Assembly (NCBI GenBank): GCA_949318235.1 | Contig: CASGGR010000038.1 | Span: forward strand, 62,001-126,000 | Direction: 5' to 3' | Length of the DNA: 64,000 nt | Origin: Ecdyonurus torrentis | Taxonomy: Eukaryota; Arthropoda; Insecta; Ephemeroptera; Heptageniidae | Shown: one piece after another, positions 1-9,578 of the stretch | Position numbering within the stretch: the stretch's first letter is position 1 | How the letters are laid out: each line of letters starts with the position of its first letter | The notes under the pieces: model-generated | What the model was told of the DNA's origin: nothing | Database searches by the model: none | What the model saw: the letters and a program-made list of their open reading frames with translations, nothing else | Translations under genes and position numbers: made by a program

Positions 1-230
1 TACATGATGAGTGAAAACTAAAGTTGTCAATAACCCAAAAAGTATGCGTCGGAGCAAAAAAGTTCAAGATATCTTTTTTGTAGAGAATTGAAAAACCTAT
101 GTCATTAGTCAAATTTGATGTCTGTAGCATTCTTAGTTTTTGAGCAATCATCAAAACTAGTTTTAATCGTGTAAAAAGTATGATTTTTATCATTCAATAA
201 CATTTGGTTCTTGAAATAGAAACTTTGTTT
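1..230. repeat. Partial type 5 unit at left edge
   Basis: The window opens at offset 17 of a unit carrying 122 t, 161 c, the 202-206 t patch and 237 a, followed by a type 4 unit with a at offset 8. It is the end of an X repeat whose start lies outside the window. Confidence 0.93.
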
Positions 231-476
231 CATGACTAGGTTTGGCTACATGATAAGTGAAAACTAAAATTGTCAATAACCCAAAAAGTATGCGTCGGAG
301 CAAAAAAGTTTAAGACATCTTTTTTGTAGAGAATTAAAAAACCTATGTTATAAGTTAAATTTGATGTCTGTAGCATTCTTAGTTTTTGAGAAATCATCAA
401 AACTAGTTTTAATCGTGTAAAAAGTATGATTCAAAACATTCAATAACATTTGGTTCTTGAAATAGAAACTTTGTTT
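231..476. repeat. Type 4 monomer, opens X and Z repeats
   Basis: It resembles type 3y (25, 39, 81, 86, 106, 119, 126) but has c at offset 202 and a at 237. The c at 202 places a stop two codons into the minus-strand frame, so this unit has no 69-codon frame. Copies after type 5 also carry a at offset 8. Copies after type 3 keep t there (13761, 15483, 27045, 41067, 44511). Confidence 0.93.
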
Positions 477-722
477 CATGACTTGGTTTGGCTACATGAT
501 GAGTGAAAACTAAAATTGTCAATAACCCAAAAAGTATGCGTCGAAGCAAAAAAGTTCAAGACATCTTTTTTGTAGAGAATTGAAAAACCTATGTCATAAG
601 TCAAATTTGATGTCTGTAGCATTCTTAGTTTTTGAGAAATCATCAAAACTAGTTTTAATCGTGTAAAAAGTATGATTAAAAACATTCAATAACATTTGGT
701 TCTTGAAATAGACACTTTGTTT
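477..722. repeat. Type 2 monomer
   Basis: It differs from type 1 at offsets 39 (g to a), 68 (g to a) and 86 (t to c). The change at 86 destroys the EcoRV-like palindrome. It normally follows type 4, which ends with a at offset 237, and is followed by type 1. It recurs in every X and Z repeat, for example 2691-2936 and 4413-4658. Confidence 0.93.
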
Positions 723-774
723 CATGACTTGGTTTGGCTACATGATGAGTGAAAACTAAAGTTGTCAATAACCC

Positions 775-784
775 AAAAAGTATG
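775..784. other. First aaaaagtatg decamer (representative)
   Basis: It lies at offsets 53-62, inside the longest stretch that I saw invariant across unit types (offsets 40-67). Two CpGs follow directly. The same decamer returns 136 bp later at offsets 189-198. Confidence 0.93.
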
Positions 785-803
785 CGTCGGAGCAAAAAAG
801 TTC

Positions 804-813
804 AAGATATCTT
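804..813. other. 10-bp palindrome aagatatctt (representative)
   Basis: A perfect dyad at offsets 82-91, containing an EcoRV site. It is present in types 1, 5-9, 12, 14, 16, 19 and 20. Types 2, 3, 4, 10, 11, 13, 15, 17, 18 and 21 lose it through c at offset 86. One type 12 copy loses its outer bases at 19015. Confidence 0.95.
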
Positions 814-890
814 TTTTGTAGAGAATTGAAAAACCTATGTCATAAGTCAAATTTGATGTCTGTAGCATTCTTAGTTTTTGAGAAATCATC

Positions 891-902
891 AAAACTAGTT
901 TT
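891..902. other. 12-bp palindrome aaaactagtttt (representative)
   Basis: A perfect dyad at offsets 169-180, containing a SpeI site. It is present in every unit I read except type 12, where two bases break it. It could form a small cruciform or bind a symmetric protein, but no function is shown by sequence. Confidence 0.95.
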
Positions 903-910
903 AATCGTGT

Positions 911-920
911 AAAAAGTATG
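911..920. other. Second aaaaagtatg decamer (representative)
   Basis: It lies at offsets 189-198, inside another near-invariant stretch (179-198). The one exception I found is at 34865. Confidence 0.93.
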
Positions 921-1952
921 ATTAAAAACATTCAATAACATTTGGTTCTTGAAATAGACACTTTGTTTCATGACTTGGTTTGGCTACATGATGAGTGAAA
1001 ACTAAAGTTGTCAATAACCCAAAAAGTATGCGTCGGAGCAAAAAAGTTCAAGATATCTTTTTTGTAGAGAATTGAAAAACCTATGTCATAAGTCAAATTT
1101 GATGTCTGTAGCATTCTTAGTTTTTGAGAAATCATCAAAACTAGTTTTAATCGTGTAAAAAGTATGATTAAAAACATTCAATAACATTTGGTTCTTGAAA
1201 TAGACACTTTGTTTCATGACTTGGTTTGGCTACATGATGAGTGAAAACTAAAGTTGTCAATAACCCAAAAAGTATGCGTCGAAGCAAAAAAGTTCAAGAC
1301 ATCTTTTTTGTAGAGAATTGAAAAACCTATGTCATAAGTCAAATTTGATGTCTGTAGCATTCTTAGTTTTTGAGAAATCATCAAAACTAGTTTTAATCGT
1401 GTAAAAAGTATGATTAAAAACATTCAATAACATTTGGTTCTTGAAATAGACACTTTGTTTCATGACTTGGTTTGGCTACATGATGAGTGAAAACTAAAGT
1501 TGTCAATAACCCAAAAAGTATGCGTCGGAGCAAAAAAGTTCAAGATATCTTTTTTGTAGAGAATTGAAAAACCTATGTCATAAGTCAAATTTGATGTCTG
1601 TAGCATTCTTAGTTTTTGAGAAATCATCAAAACTAGTTTTAATCGTGTAAAAAGTATGATTAAAAACATTCAATAACATTTGGTTCTTGAAATAGACACT
1701 TTGTTTCATGACTTGGTTTGGCTACATGATGAGTGAAAACTAAAGTTGTCAATAACCCAAAAAGTATGCGTCGGAGCAAAAAAGTTCAAGATATCTTTTT
1801 TGTAGAGAATTGAAAAACCTATGTCATAAGTCAAATTTGATGTCTGTAGCATTCTTAGTTTTTGAGAAATCATCAAAACTAGTTTTAATCGTGTAAAAAG
1901 TATGATTAAAAACATTCAATAACATTTGGTTCTTGAAATAGACACTTTGTTT

Positions 1953-2198
1953 CATGACTTGGTTTGGCTACATGATAAGTGAAAACTAAAATTGTCAATA
2001 ACCCAAAAAGTATGCGTCGGAGCAAAAAAGTTTAAGACATCTTTTTTGTAGAGAATTAAAAAACCTATGTTATAAGTCAAATTTGATGTCTGTAGCATTC
2101 TTAGTTTTTGAGAAATCATCAAAACTAGTTTTAATCGTGTAAAAAGTATGATTAAAAACATTCAATAACATTTGGTTCTTGAAATAGACACTTTGTTT
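1953..2198. repeat. Type 3 monomer, X form (3x)
   Basis: It differs from type 1 at offsets 25, 39, 106 (g to a), 81 (c to t), 86 (t to c) and 119 (c to t), and keeps c at 126. It precedes type 5 in X 7-mers and in the Z 8-mer. The form in the Y family (3y, e.g. 9333-9578) adds 126 c to t, so this single base separates the X and Y versions. Confidence 0.93.
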
Positions 2199-2444
2199 CA
2201 TGACTTGGTTTGGCTACATGATGAGTGAAAACTAAAGTTGTCAATAACCCAAAAAGTATGCGTCGGAGCAAAAAAGTTCAAGATATCTTTTTTGTAGAGA
2301 ATTGAAAAACCTATGTCATTAGTCAAATTTGATGTCTGTAGCATTCTTAGTTTTTGAGCAATCATCAAAACTAGTTTTAATCGTGTAAAAAGTATGATTT
2401 TTATCATTCAATAACATTTGGTTCTTGAAATAGAAACTTTGTTT
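2199..2444. repeat. Type 5 monomer, closes X and Z repeats
   Basis: It differs from type 1 at 122 (a to t), 161 (a to c), 202-204 and 206 (a to t), and 237 (c to a). The four-base change at 202-206 creates a short inverted repeat, atgat-tttt-atcat, at offsets 196-209 (2394-2407). It is followed by type 4 carrying a at offset 8 in most copies. Confidence 0.93.
2394..2407. other. Short inverted repeat atgat-tttt-atcat (representative)
   Basis: It lies at offsets 196-209 in types 5, 7, 9, 14, 15, 16, 17 and 21. It has a 5-bp stem and a 4-base T loop. Other types have gattaaaaac, gattcaaaac or gaataaaaac here and cannot pair. Confidence 0.9.
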
Positions 2445-4166
2445 CATGACTAGGTTTGGCTACATGATAAGTGAAAACTAAAATTGTCAATAACCCAAAA
2501 AGTATGCGTCGGAGCAAAAAAGTTTAAGACATCTTTTTTGTAGAGAATTAAAAAACCTATGTTATAAGTTAAATTTGATGTCTGTAGCATTCTTAGTTTT
2601 TGAGAAATCATCAAAACTAGTTTTAATCGTGTAAAAAGTATGATTCAAAACATTCAATAACATTTGGTTCTTGAAATAGAAACTTTGTTTCATGACTTGG
2701 TTTGGCTACATGATGAGTGAAAACTAAAATTGTCAATAACCCAAAAAGTATGCGTCGAAGCAAAAAAGTTCAAGACATCTTTTTTGTAGAGAATTGAAAA
2801 ACCTATGTCATAAGTCAAATTTGATGTCTGTAGCATTCTTAGTTTTTGAGAAATCATCAAAACTAGTTTTAATCGTGTAAAAAGTATGATTAAAAACATT
2901 CAATAACATTTGGTTCTTGAAATAGACACTTTGTTTCATGACTTGGTTTGGCTACATGATGAGTGAAAACTAAAGTTGTCAATAACCCAAAAAGTATGCG
3001 TCGGAGCAAAAAAGTTCAAGATATCTTTTTTGTAGAGAATTGAAAAACCTATGTCATAAGTCAAATTTGATGTCTGTAGCATTCTTAGTTTTTGAGAAAT
3101 CATCAAAACTAGTTTTAATCGTGTAAAAAGTATGATTAAAAACATTCAATAACATTTGGTTCTTGAAATAGACACTTTGTTTCATGACTTGGTTTGGCTA
3201 CATGATGAGTGAAAACTAAAGTTGTCAATAACCCAAAAAGTATGCGTCGGAGCAAAAAAGTTCAAGATATCTTTTTTGTAGAGAATTGAAAAACCTATGT
3301 CATAAGTCAAATTTGATGTCTGTAGCATTCTTAGTTTTTGAGAAATCATCAAAACTAGTTTTAATCGTGTAAAAAGTATGATTAAAAACATTCAATAACA
3401 TTTGGTTCTTGAAATAGACACTTTGTTTCATGACTTGGTTTGGCTACATGATGAGTGAAAACTAAAGTTGTCAATAACCCAAAAAGTATGCGTCGGAGCA
3501 AAAAAGTTCAAGATATCTTTTTTGTAGAGAATTGAAAAACCTATGTCATAAGTCAAATTTGATGTCTGTAGCATTCTTAGTTTTTGAGAAATCATCAAAA
3601 CTAGTTTTAATCGTGTAAAAAGTATGATTAAAAACATTCAATAACATTTGGTTCTTGAAATAGACACTTTGTTTCATGACTTGGTTTGGCTACATGATAA
3701 GTGAAAACTAAAATTGTCAATAACCCAAAAAGTATGCGTCGGAGCAAAAAAGTTTAAGACATCTTTTTTGTAGAGAATTAAAAAACCTATGTTATAAGTC
3801 AAATTTGATGTCTGTAGCATTCTTAGTTTTTGAGAAATCATCAAAACTAGTTTTAATCGTGTAAAAAGTATGATTAAAAACATTCAATAACATTTGGTTC
3901 TTGAAATAGACACTTTGTTTCATGACTTGGTTTGGCTACATGATGAGTGAAAACTAAAGTTGTCAATAACCCAAAAAGTATGCGTCGGAGCAAAAAAGTT
4001 CAAGATATCTTTTTTGTAGAGAATTGAAAAACCTATGTCATTAGTCAAATTTGATGTCTGTAGCATTCTTAGTTTTTGAGCAATCATCAAAACTAGTTTT
4101 AATCGTGTAAAAAGTATGATTTTTATCATTCAATAACATTTGGTTCTTGAAATAGAAACTTTGTTT
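2445..4166. repeat. X 7-mer HOR: 4-2-1-1-1-3-5
   Basis: A complete X repeat of 1,722 bp. Together with the following 6-mer it makes a 13-unit composite that recurs at 41067-44264 and 44511-47708. Confidence 0.94.
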
Positions 4167-5642
4167 CATGACTAGGTTTGGCTACATGATAAGTGAAAAC
4201 TAAAATTGTCAATAACCCAAAAAGTATGCGTCGGAGCAAAAAAGTTTAAGACATCTTTTTTGTAGAGAATTAAAAAACCTATGTTATAAGTTAAATTTGA
4301 TGTCTGTAGCATTCTTAGTTTTTGAGAAATCATCAAAACTAGTTTTAATCGTGTAAAAAGTATGATTCAAAACATTCAATAACATTTGGTTCTTGAAATA
4401 GAAACTTTGTTTCATGACTTGGTTTGGCTACATGATGAGTGAAAACTAAAATTGTCAATAACCCAAAAAGTATGCGTCGAAGCAAAAAAGTTCAAGACAT
4501 CTTTTTTGTAGAGAATTGAAAAACCTATGTCATAAGTCAAATTTGATGTCTGTAGCATTCTTAGTTTTTGAGAAATCATCAAAACTAGTTTTAATCGTGT
4601 AAAAAGTATGATTAAAAACATTCAATAACATTTGGTTCTTGAAATAGACACTTTGTTTCATGACTTGGTTTGGCTACATGATGAGTGAAAACTAAAGTTG
4701 TCAATAACCCAAAAAGTATGCGTCGGAGCAAAAAAGTTCAAGATATCTTTTTTGTAGAGAATTGAAAAACCTATGTCATAAGTCAAATTTGATGTCTGTA
4801 GCATTCTTAGTTTTTGAGAAATCATCAAAACTAGTTTTAATCGTGTAAAAAGTATGATTAAAAACATTCAATAACATTTGGTTCTTGAAATAGACACTTT
4901 GTTTCATGACTTGGTTTGGCTACATGATGAGTGAAAACTAAAGTTGTCAATAACCCAAAAAGTATGCGTCGGAGCAAAAAAGTTCAAGATATCTTTTTTG
5001 TAGAGAATTGAAAAACCTATGTCATAAGTCAAATTTGATGTCTGTAGCATTCTTAGTTTTTGAGAAATCATCAAAACTAGTTTTAATCGTGTAAAAAGTA
5101 TGATTAAAAACATTCAATAACATTTGGTTCTTGAAATAGACACTTTGTTTCATGACTTGGTTTGGCTACATGATGAGTGAAAACTAAAGTTGTCAATAAC
5201 CCAAAAAGTATGCGTCGGAGCAAAAAAGTTCAAGATATCTTTTTTGTAGAGAATTGAAAAACCTATGTCATAAGTCAAATTTGATGTCTGTAGCATTCTT
5301 AGTTTTTGAGAAATCATCAAAACTAGTTTTAATCGTGTAAAAAGTATGATTAAAAACATTCAATAACATTTGGTTCTTGAAATAGACACTTTGTTTCATG
5401 ACTTGGTTTGGCTACATGATGAGTGAAAACTAAAGTTGTCAATAACCCAAAAAGTATGCGTCGGAGCAAAAAAGTTCAAGATATCTTTTTTGTAGAGAAT
5501 TGAAAAACCTATGTCATTAGTCAAATTTGATGTCTGTAGCATTCTTAGTTTTTGAGCAATCATCAAAACTAGTTTTAATCGTGTAAAAAGTATGATTTTT
5601 ATCATTCAATAACATTTGGTTCTTGAAATAGAAACTTTGTTT
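4167..5642. repeat. X 6-mer HOR: 4-2-1-1-1-5
   Basis: An X repeat of 1,476 bp that lacks type 3 between the third type 1 and type 5. The same 6-mer recurs at 42789-44264 and 46233-47708. Confidence 0.94.
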
Positions 5643-6626
5643 CATGACTAGGTTTGGCTACATGATAAGTGAAAACTAAAATTGTCAATAACCCAAAAAG
5701 TATGCGTCGGAGCAAAAAAGTTTAAGACATCTTTTTTGTAGAGAATTAAAAAACCTATGTTATAAGTTAAATTTGATGTCTGTAGCATTCTTAGTTTTTG
5801 AGAAATCATCAAAACTAGTTTTAATCGTGTAAAAAGTATGATTCAAAACATTCAATAACATTTGGTTCTTGAAATAGAAACTTTGTTTCATGACTTGGTT
5901 TGGCTACATGATGAGTGAAAACTAAAATTGTCAATAACCCAAAAAGTATGCGTCGAAGCAAAAAAGTTCAAGACATCTTTTTTGTAGAGAATTGAAAAAC
6001 CTATGTCATAAGTCAAATTTGATGTCTGTAGCATTCTTAGTTTTTGAGAAATCATCAAAACTAGTTTTAATCGTGTAAAAAGTATGATTAAAAACATTCA
6101 ATAACATTTGGTTCTTGAAATAGACACTTTGTTTCATGACTTGGTTTGGCTACATGATGAGTGAAAACTAAAGTTGTCAATAACCCAAAAAGTATGCGTC
6201 GGAGCAAAAAAGTTCAAGATATCTTTTTTGTAGAGAATTGAAAAACCTATGTCATAAGTCAAATTTGATGTCTGTAGCATTCTTAGTTTTTGAGAAATCA
6301 TCAAAACTAGTTTTAATCGTGTAAAAAGTATGATTAAAAACATTCAATAACATTTGGTTCTTGAAATAGACACTTTGTTTCATGACTTGGTTTGGCTACA
6401 TGATGAGTGAAAACTAAAGTTGTCAATAACCCAAAAAGTATGCGTCGGAGCAAAAAAGTTCAAGATATCTTTTTTGTAGAGAATTGAAAAACCTATGTCA
6501 TAAGTCAAATTTGATGTCTGTAGCATTCTTAGTTTTTGAGAAATCATCAAAACTAGTTTTAATCGTGTAAAAAGTATGATTAAAAACATTCAATAACATT
6601 TGGTTCTTGAAATAGACACTTTGTTT

Positions 6627-6872
6627 CATGACTTGGTTTGGCTACATGATGAGTGAAAACTAAAGTTGTCAATAACCCAAAAAGTATGCGTCGGAGCAAA
6701 AAAGTTCAAGATATCTTTTTTGTAGAGAATTGAAAAACCTATGTCATAAGTCAAATTTGATGTCTGTAGCATTCTTAGTTTTTGAGAAATCATCAAAACT
6801 AGTTTTAATCGTGTAAAAAGTATGAATAAAAACATTCAATAACATTTGGTTCTTGAAATAGACACTTTGTTT
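6627..6872. repeat. Type 6 monomer, X-to-Y bridge
   Basis: It is identical to type 1 except for t to a at offset 201 (gaataaaaac). It appears after 2-1-1 and before type 7 at each entry into a Y block (6627, 17451, 30489) and before type 16 at 48693. A variant sits at 54843 and another copy at 62469, each before type 21. Confidence 0.92.
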
Positions 6873-7118
6873 CATGACTTGGTTTGGCTACATGATGAGT
6901 GAAAACTAAAGTTGTCAATAACCCAAAAAGTATGCGTCGGAGCAAAAAAGTTCAAGATATCTTTTTTGTAGAGAATTGAAAAACCTATGTCATAAGTCAA
7001 ATTTGATGTCTGTAGCATTCTTAGTTTTTGAGAAATCATCAAAACTAGTTTTAATCGTGTAAAAAGTATGATTTTTATCATTCAATAACATTTGGTTCTT
7101 GAAATAGAAACTTTCTTT
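6873..7118. repeat. Type 7 monomer
   Basis: It is type 1 with t at 202-204 and 206, a at 237 and c at 243. It is used twice in the array logic: as the last unit before type 8 at X-to-Y entries, and inside the Y 10-mer between types 14 and 15. Confidence 0.92.
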
Positions 7119-7364
7119 CATGACTTGGTTTGGTTACATGATGAGTGAAAACTAAAATTGTCAATAACCCAAAAAGTATGCGTCGGAGCAAAAAAGTTCA
7201 AGATATCTTTTTTGTAGAGAATTGAAAAACCTATGTCATAAGTCAAATTTGATGTCTGTAGCATTCTTAGTTTTTGAGAAATCATCAAAACTAGTTTTAA
7301 TCGTGTAAAAAGTATGATTAAAAACATTCAATAACATTTGGTTCTTGAAATAGAAACTTTCTTT
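7119..7364. repeat. Type 8 monomer, opens the Y 10-mer
   Basis: It differs from type 1 at 16 (c to t), 39 (g to a), 237 (c to a) and 243 (g to c). It retains the EcoRV-like palindrome. It is always followed by type 9. Confidence 0.92.
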
Positions 7365-7610
7365 CATGACTTGGTTTGGTTACATGATGAGTGAAAACTA
7401 AAATTGTCAATAACCCAAAAAGTATGCGTCGGAGCAAAAAAGTTCAAGATATCTTTTTTGTAGAGAATTGAAAAACCTATGTCATTAGTCAAATTTGATG
7501 TCTGTAGCATTCTTAGTTTTTGAGCAATCATCAAAACTAGTTTTAATCGTGTAAAAAGTATGATTTTTATCATTCAATAACATTTGGTTCTTGAAATAGA
7601 AACTTTGTTT
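7365..7610. repeat. Type 9 monomer
   Basis: It is a type 5 relative: it shares 122 t, 161 c, the 202-206 patch and 237 a, and adds 16 t and 39 a. It follows type 8. It is normally followed by type 10, and once by type 13 (51645). Confidence 0.92.
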
Positions 7611-7856
7611 CATGACTTGGTTTGGCTACATAATAAGTGAAAACTAAAATTGTCAATAACCCAAAAAGTATGCGTCGAAGCAAAAAAGTTTAAGACATCT
7701 TTTTTGTAGAGAATTAAAAAACCTATGTTATAAGTCAAATTTGATGTCTGTAGCATTCTTAGTTTTTGAGAAATCATCAAAACTAGTTTTAATCGTGTAA
7801 AAAGTATGATTAAAAACATTCAATAACATTTGGTTCTTGAAATAGACACTTTGTTT
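7611..7856. repeat. Type 10 monomer
   Basis: It differs at 22 and 25 (both g to a, giving cataataag), 39, 68, 81, 86, 106 and 119. It looks like type 3 with two extra G-to-A changes, at 22 and 68. It ends with c at 237 and is usually followed by type 11. Confidence 0.92.
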
Positions 7857-8102
7857 CATGACTTGGTTTGGCTACATGATGAGTGAAAACTAAAATTGTC
7901 AATAACCCAAAAAGTATGCGTCGGAGCAAAAAAGTTCAAGACATCTTTTTTGTAGAGACTTGAAAAACCTATGTTATAAGTCAAATTTGATGTCTGTAGC
8001 ATTCTTAGTTTTTGAGAAATCATCAAAACTAGTTTTAATCGTGTAAAAAGTATGATTAAAAACATTCAATAACATTTGGTTCTTGAAATAGACACTTTGT
8101 TT
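7857..8102. repeat. Type 11 monomer
   Basis: It differs at 39 (g to a), 86 (t to c), 103 (a to c, giving gacttg) and 119 (c to t). A sub-form, 11b, adds 145 a to t. It is found in the 10-mers starting at 11301, 20403, 24585, 33441 and 38607. Plain 11 is in the copies starting at 7119, 17943, 22863 and 30981 and the partial copy at 49185, so this base separates two lineages of the 10-mer. Confidence 0.92.
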
Positions 8103-8348
8103 CATGACTTGGTTTGGCTACATGATGAGTGAAAACTAAAGTTGTCAATAACCCAAAAAGTATGCGTCGGAGCAAAAAAGTTCAAGATATCTTTTTTGTA
8201 GAGAATTGAAAAACCTATGTCATAAGTCAAACTTGATGTCTGTAGCATTCTTAGTTTTTGAGAAATCATCAAAAGTAGTCTTAATCGTGTAAAAAGTATG
8301 ATTCAAAACATTCAATAACATTTGGTTCTTGAAATAGAAACTTTGTTT
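8103..8348. repeat. Type 12 monomer, palindrome-less
   Basis: It differs at 130 (t to c), 173 (c to g), 178 (t to c), 202 (a to c) and 237 (c to a). The changes at 173 and 178 destroy the 12-bp palindrome that every other type keeps. Like type 4 it has c at 202, so the minus-strand frame stops at once. It sits between types 11 and 13. Confidence 0.92.
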
Positions 8349-8594
8349 CATGACTTGGTTTGGCTACATGATGAGTGAAAACTAAAATTGTCAATAACCC
8401 AAAAAGTATGCGTCGAAGCAAAAAAGTTCAAGACATCTTTTTTGTAGAGAATTGAAAAACCTATGATATAAGTCAAATTTGATGTCTGTAGCATTCTTAG
8501 TTTTTGAGAAATCATCAAAACTAGTTTTAATCGTGTAAAAAGTATGATTAAAAACATTCAATAACATTTGGTTCTTGAAATAGACACTTTGTTT
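8349..8594. repeat. Type 13 monomer
   Basis: It shares 39 a, 68 a and 86 c with type 2 and adds 118 t to a and 119 c to t (gatataag). The change also opens a second minus-strand frame of 68 codons (8391-8597) that other types close with a stop. It follows type 12 and precedes type 14. Confidence 0.92.
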
Positions 8595-8840
8595 CATGAC
8601 TTGGTTTGGCTACATGATGAGTGAAAACTAAAGTTGTCAATAACCCAAAAAGTATGCGTCGGAGCAAAAAAGTTCAAGATATCTTTTTTGTAGAGAATTG
8701 AAAAACCTATGTCATAAGTCAAATTTAATGTCTGTAGCATTCTTAGTTTTTGAGAAATCATCAAAACTAGTTTTAATCGTGTAAAAAGTATGATTTTTAT
8801 CATTCAATAACATTTGGTTCTTGAAATAGAAACTTTCTTT
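8595..8840. repeat. Type 14 monomer
   Basis: It is like type 7 with 133 g to a (tttaatg). It has the 202-206 t patch, 237 a and 243 c. It follows type 13 in most copies. It follows type 10 at 10317, type 3 at 36147 and 38115, and type 15 at 36885. It is always followed by type 7. Confidence 0.92.
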
Positions 8841-9086
8841 CATGACTTGGTTTGGCTACATGATGAGTGAAAACTAAAGTTGTCAATAACCCAAAAAGTA
8901 TGCGTCGGAGCAAAAAAGTTCAAGATATCTTTTTTGTAGAGAATTGAAAAACCTATGTCATAAGTCAAATTTGATGTCTGTAGCATTCTTAGTTTTTGAG
9001 AAATCATCAAAACTAGTTTTAATCGTGTAAAAAGTATGATTTTTATCATTCAATAACATTTGGTTCTTGAAATAGAAACTTTCTTT

Positions 9087-9332
9087 CATGACTTGGTTTG
9101 GTTACATGATGAGTGAAAACTAAAATTGTCAATAACCCAAAAAGTATGCGTCGGAGCAAAAAAGTTCAAGACATCTTTTTTGTAGAGACTTGAAAAACCT
9201 ATGTTATAAGTCAAATTTGATGTCTGTAGCATTCTTAGTTTTTGAGCAATCATCAAAACTAGTTTTAATCGTGTAAAAAGTATGATTTTTATCATTCAAT
9301 AACATTTGGTTCTTGAAATAGAAACTTTGTTT
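9087..9332. repeat. Type 15 monomer
   Basis: It combines the type 11 changes (39, 86, 103, 119) with 16 t, 161 c, the 202-206 t patch and 237 a. It therefore reads like a type 11 front half on a type 5 or 9 back half. It follows type 7 and precedes type 3y, except at 36639, where it precedes type 14. Confidence 0.92.
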
Positions 9333-9578
9333 CATGACTTGGTTTGGCTACATGATAAGTGAAAACTAAAATTGTCAATAACCCAAAAAGTATGCGTCGG
9401 AGCAAAAAAGTTTAAGACATCTTTTTTGTAGAGAATTAAAAAACCTATGTTATAAGTTAAATTTGATGTCTGTAGCATTCTTAGTTTTTGAGAAATCATC
9501 AAAACTAGTTTTAATCGTGTAAAAAGTATGATTAAAAACATTCAATAACATTTGGTTCTTGAAATAGAAACTTTCTTT
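9333..9578. repeat. Type 3 monomer, Y form (3y)
   Basis: It has the type 3 changes plus 126 c to t. It closes each Y 10-mer. When followed by type 8 it ends with 237 a and 243 c. When followed by type 4 at a Y-to-X exit (13515-13760, 26799-27044, 40821-41066) it ends with 237 c and 243 g. The two ends therefore predict the next unit. Confidence 0.92.

Larger units (their letters stand above)
723..968. repeat. Type 1 monomer, reference unit
   Basis: This is the commonest form and the reference for all offsets quoted here. Landmarks in order: catgac at offsets 1-6; a G-rich stretch at 9-16; a first decamer aaaaagtatg at 53-62; the CpG-bearing gcgtcggagc at 62-71; the palindrome aagatatctt at 82-91; the palindrome aaaactagtttt at 169-180; a second aaaaagtatg at 189-198; and a variable patch at 199-208. 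I count 73 G or C bases in 246. Type 1 forms runs of two or three inside the X family and the 2-1-1 trimer before each Y block. Confidence 0.97.
231..2444. repeat. X variant 9-mer: 4-2-1-1-2c-1-1-3-5
   Basis: This is an X repeat two units longer than the 7-mer. The fifth unit (1215-1460) has g at offset 39 as in type 1 but 68 a and 86 c as in type 2. It is therefore a type 1/type 2 recombinant with the breakpoint between offsets 39 and 68. This fits an unequal exchange that repeated part of the 2-1-1 segment. Confidence 0.92.
5643..7118. repeat. X-to-Y entry: 4-2-1-1-6-7
   Basis: This begins like an X repeat but after two type 1 units switches to types 6 and 7 and then enters the Y family. 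The 2-1-1-6-7 order is repeated at 16713-17942 and 29751-30980, and as 2-1-1-6-16 at 47955-49184. Confidence 0.93.
7119..9578. repeat. Y 10-mer HOR, plain type 11
   Basis: A full 8-9-10-11-12-13-14-7-15-3 repeat of 2,460 bp. It carries plain type 11 and ends with 3y bearing 237 a and 243 c, which leads into the next type 8. Confidence 0.94.

Noticed and set aside
6820..6830. AATAAA-like polyadenylation signal in types 6 and 19
   Set aside because: It arises from a single t-to-a change in an A-rich tract, with no transcript or downstream element to support it.
8391..8597. A second 68-codon minus-strand frame in type 13 and a few other units
   Set aside because: It is open only where a chance substitution removes a stop (offsets 118-121). 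It overlaps the main frame and crosses the unit boundary. It is a shadow of the repeat.
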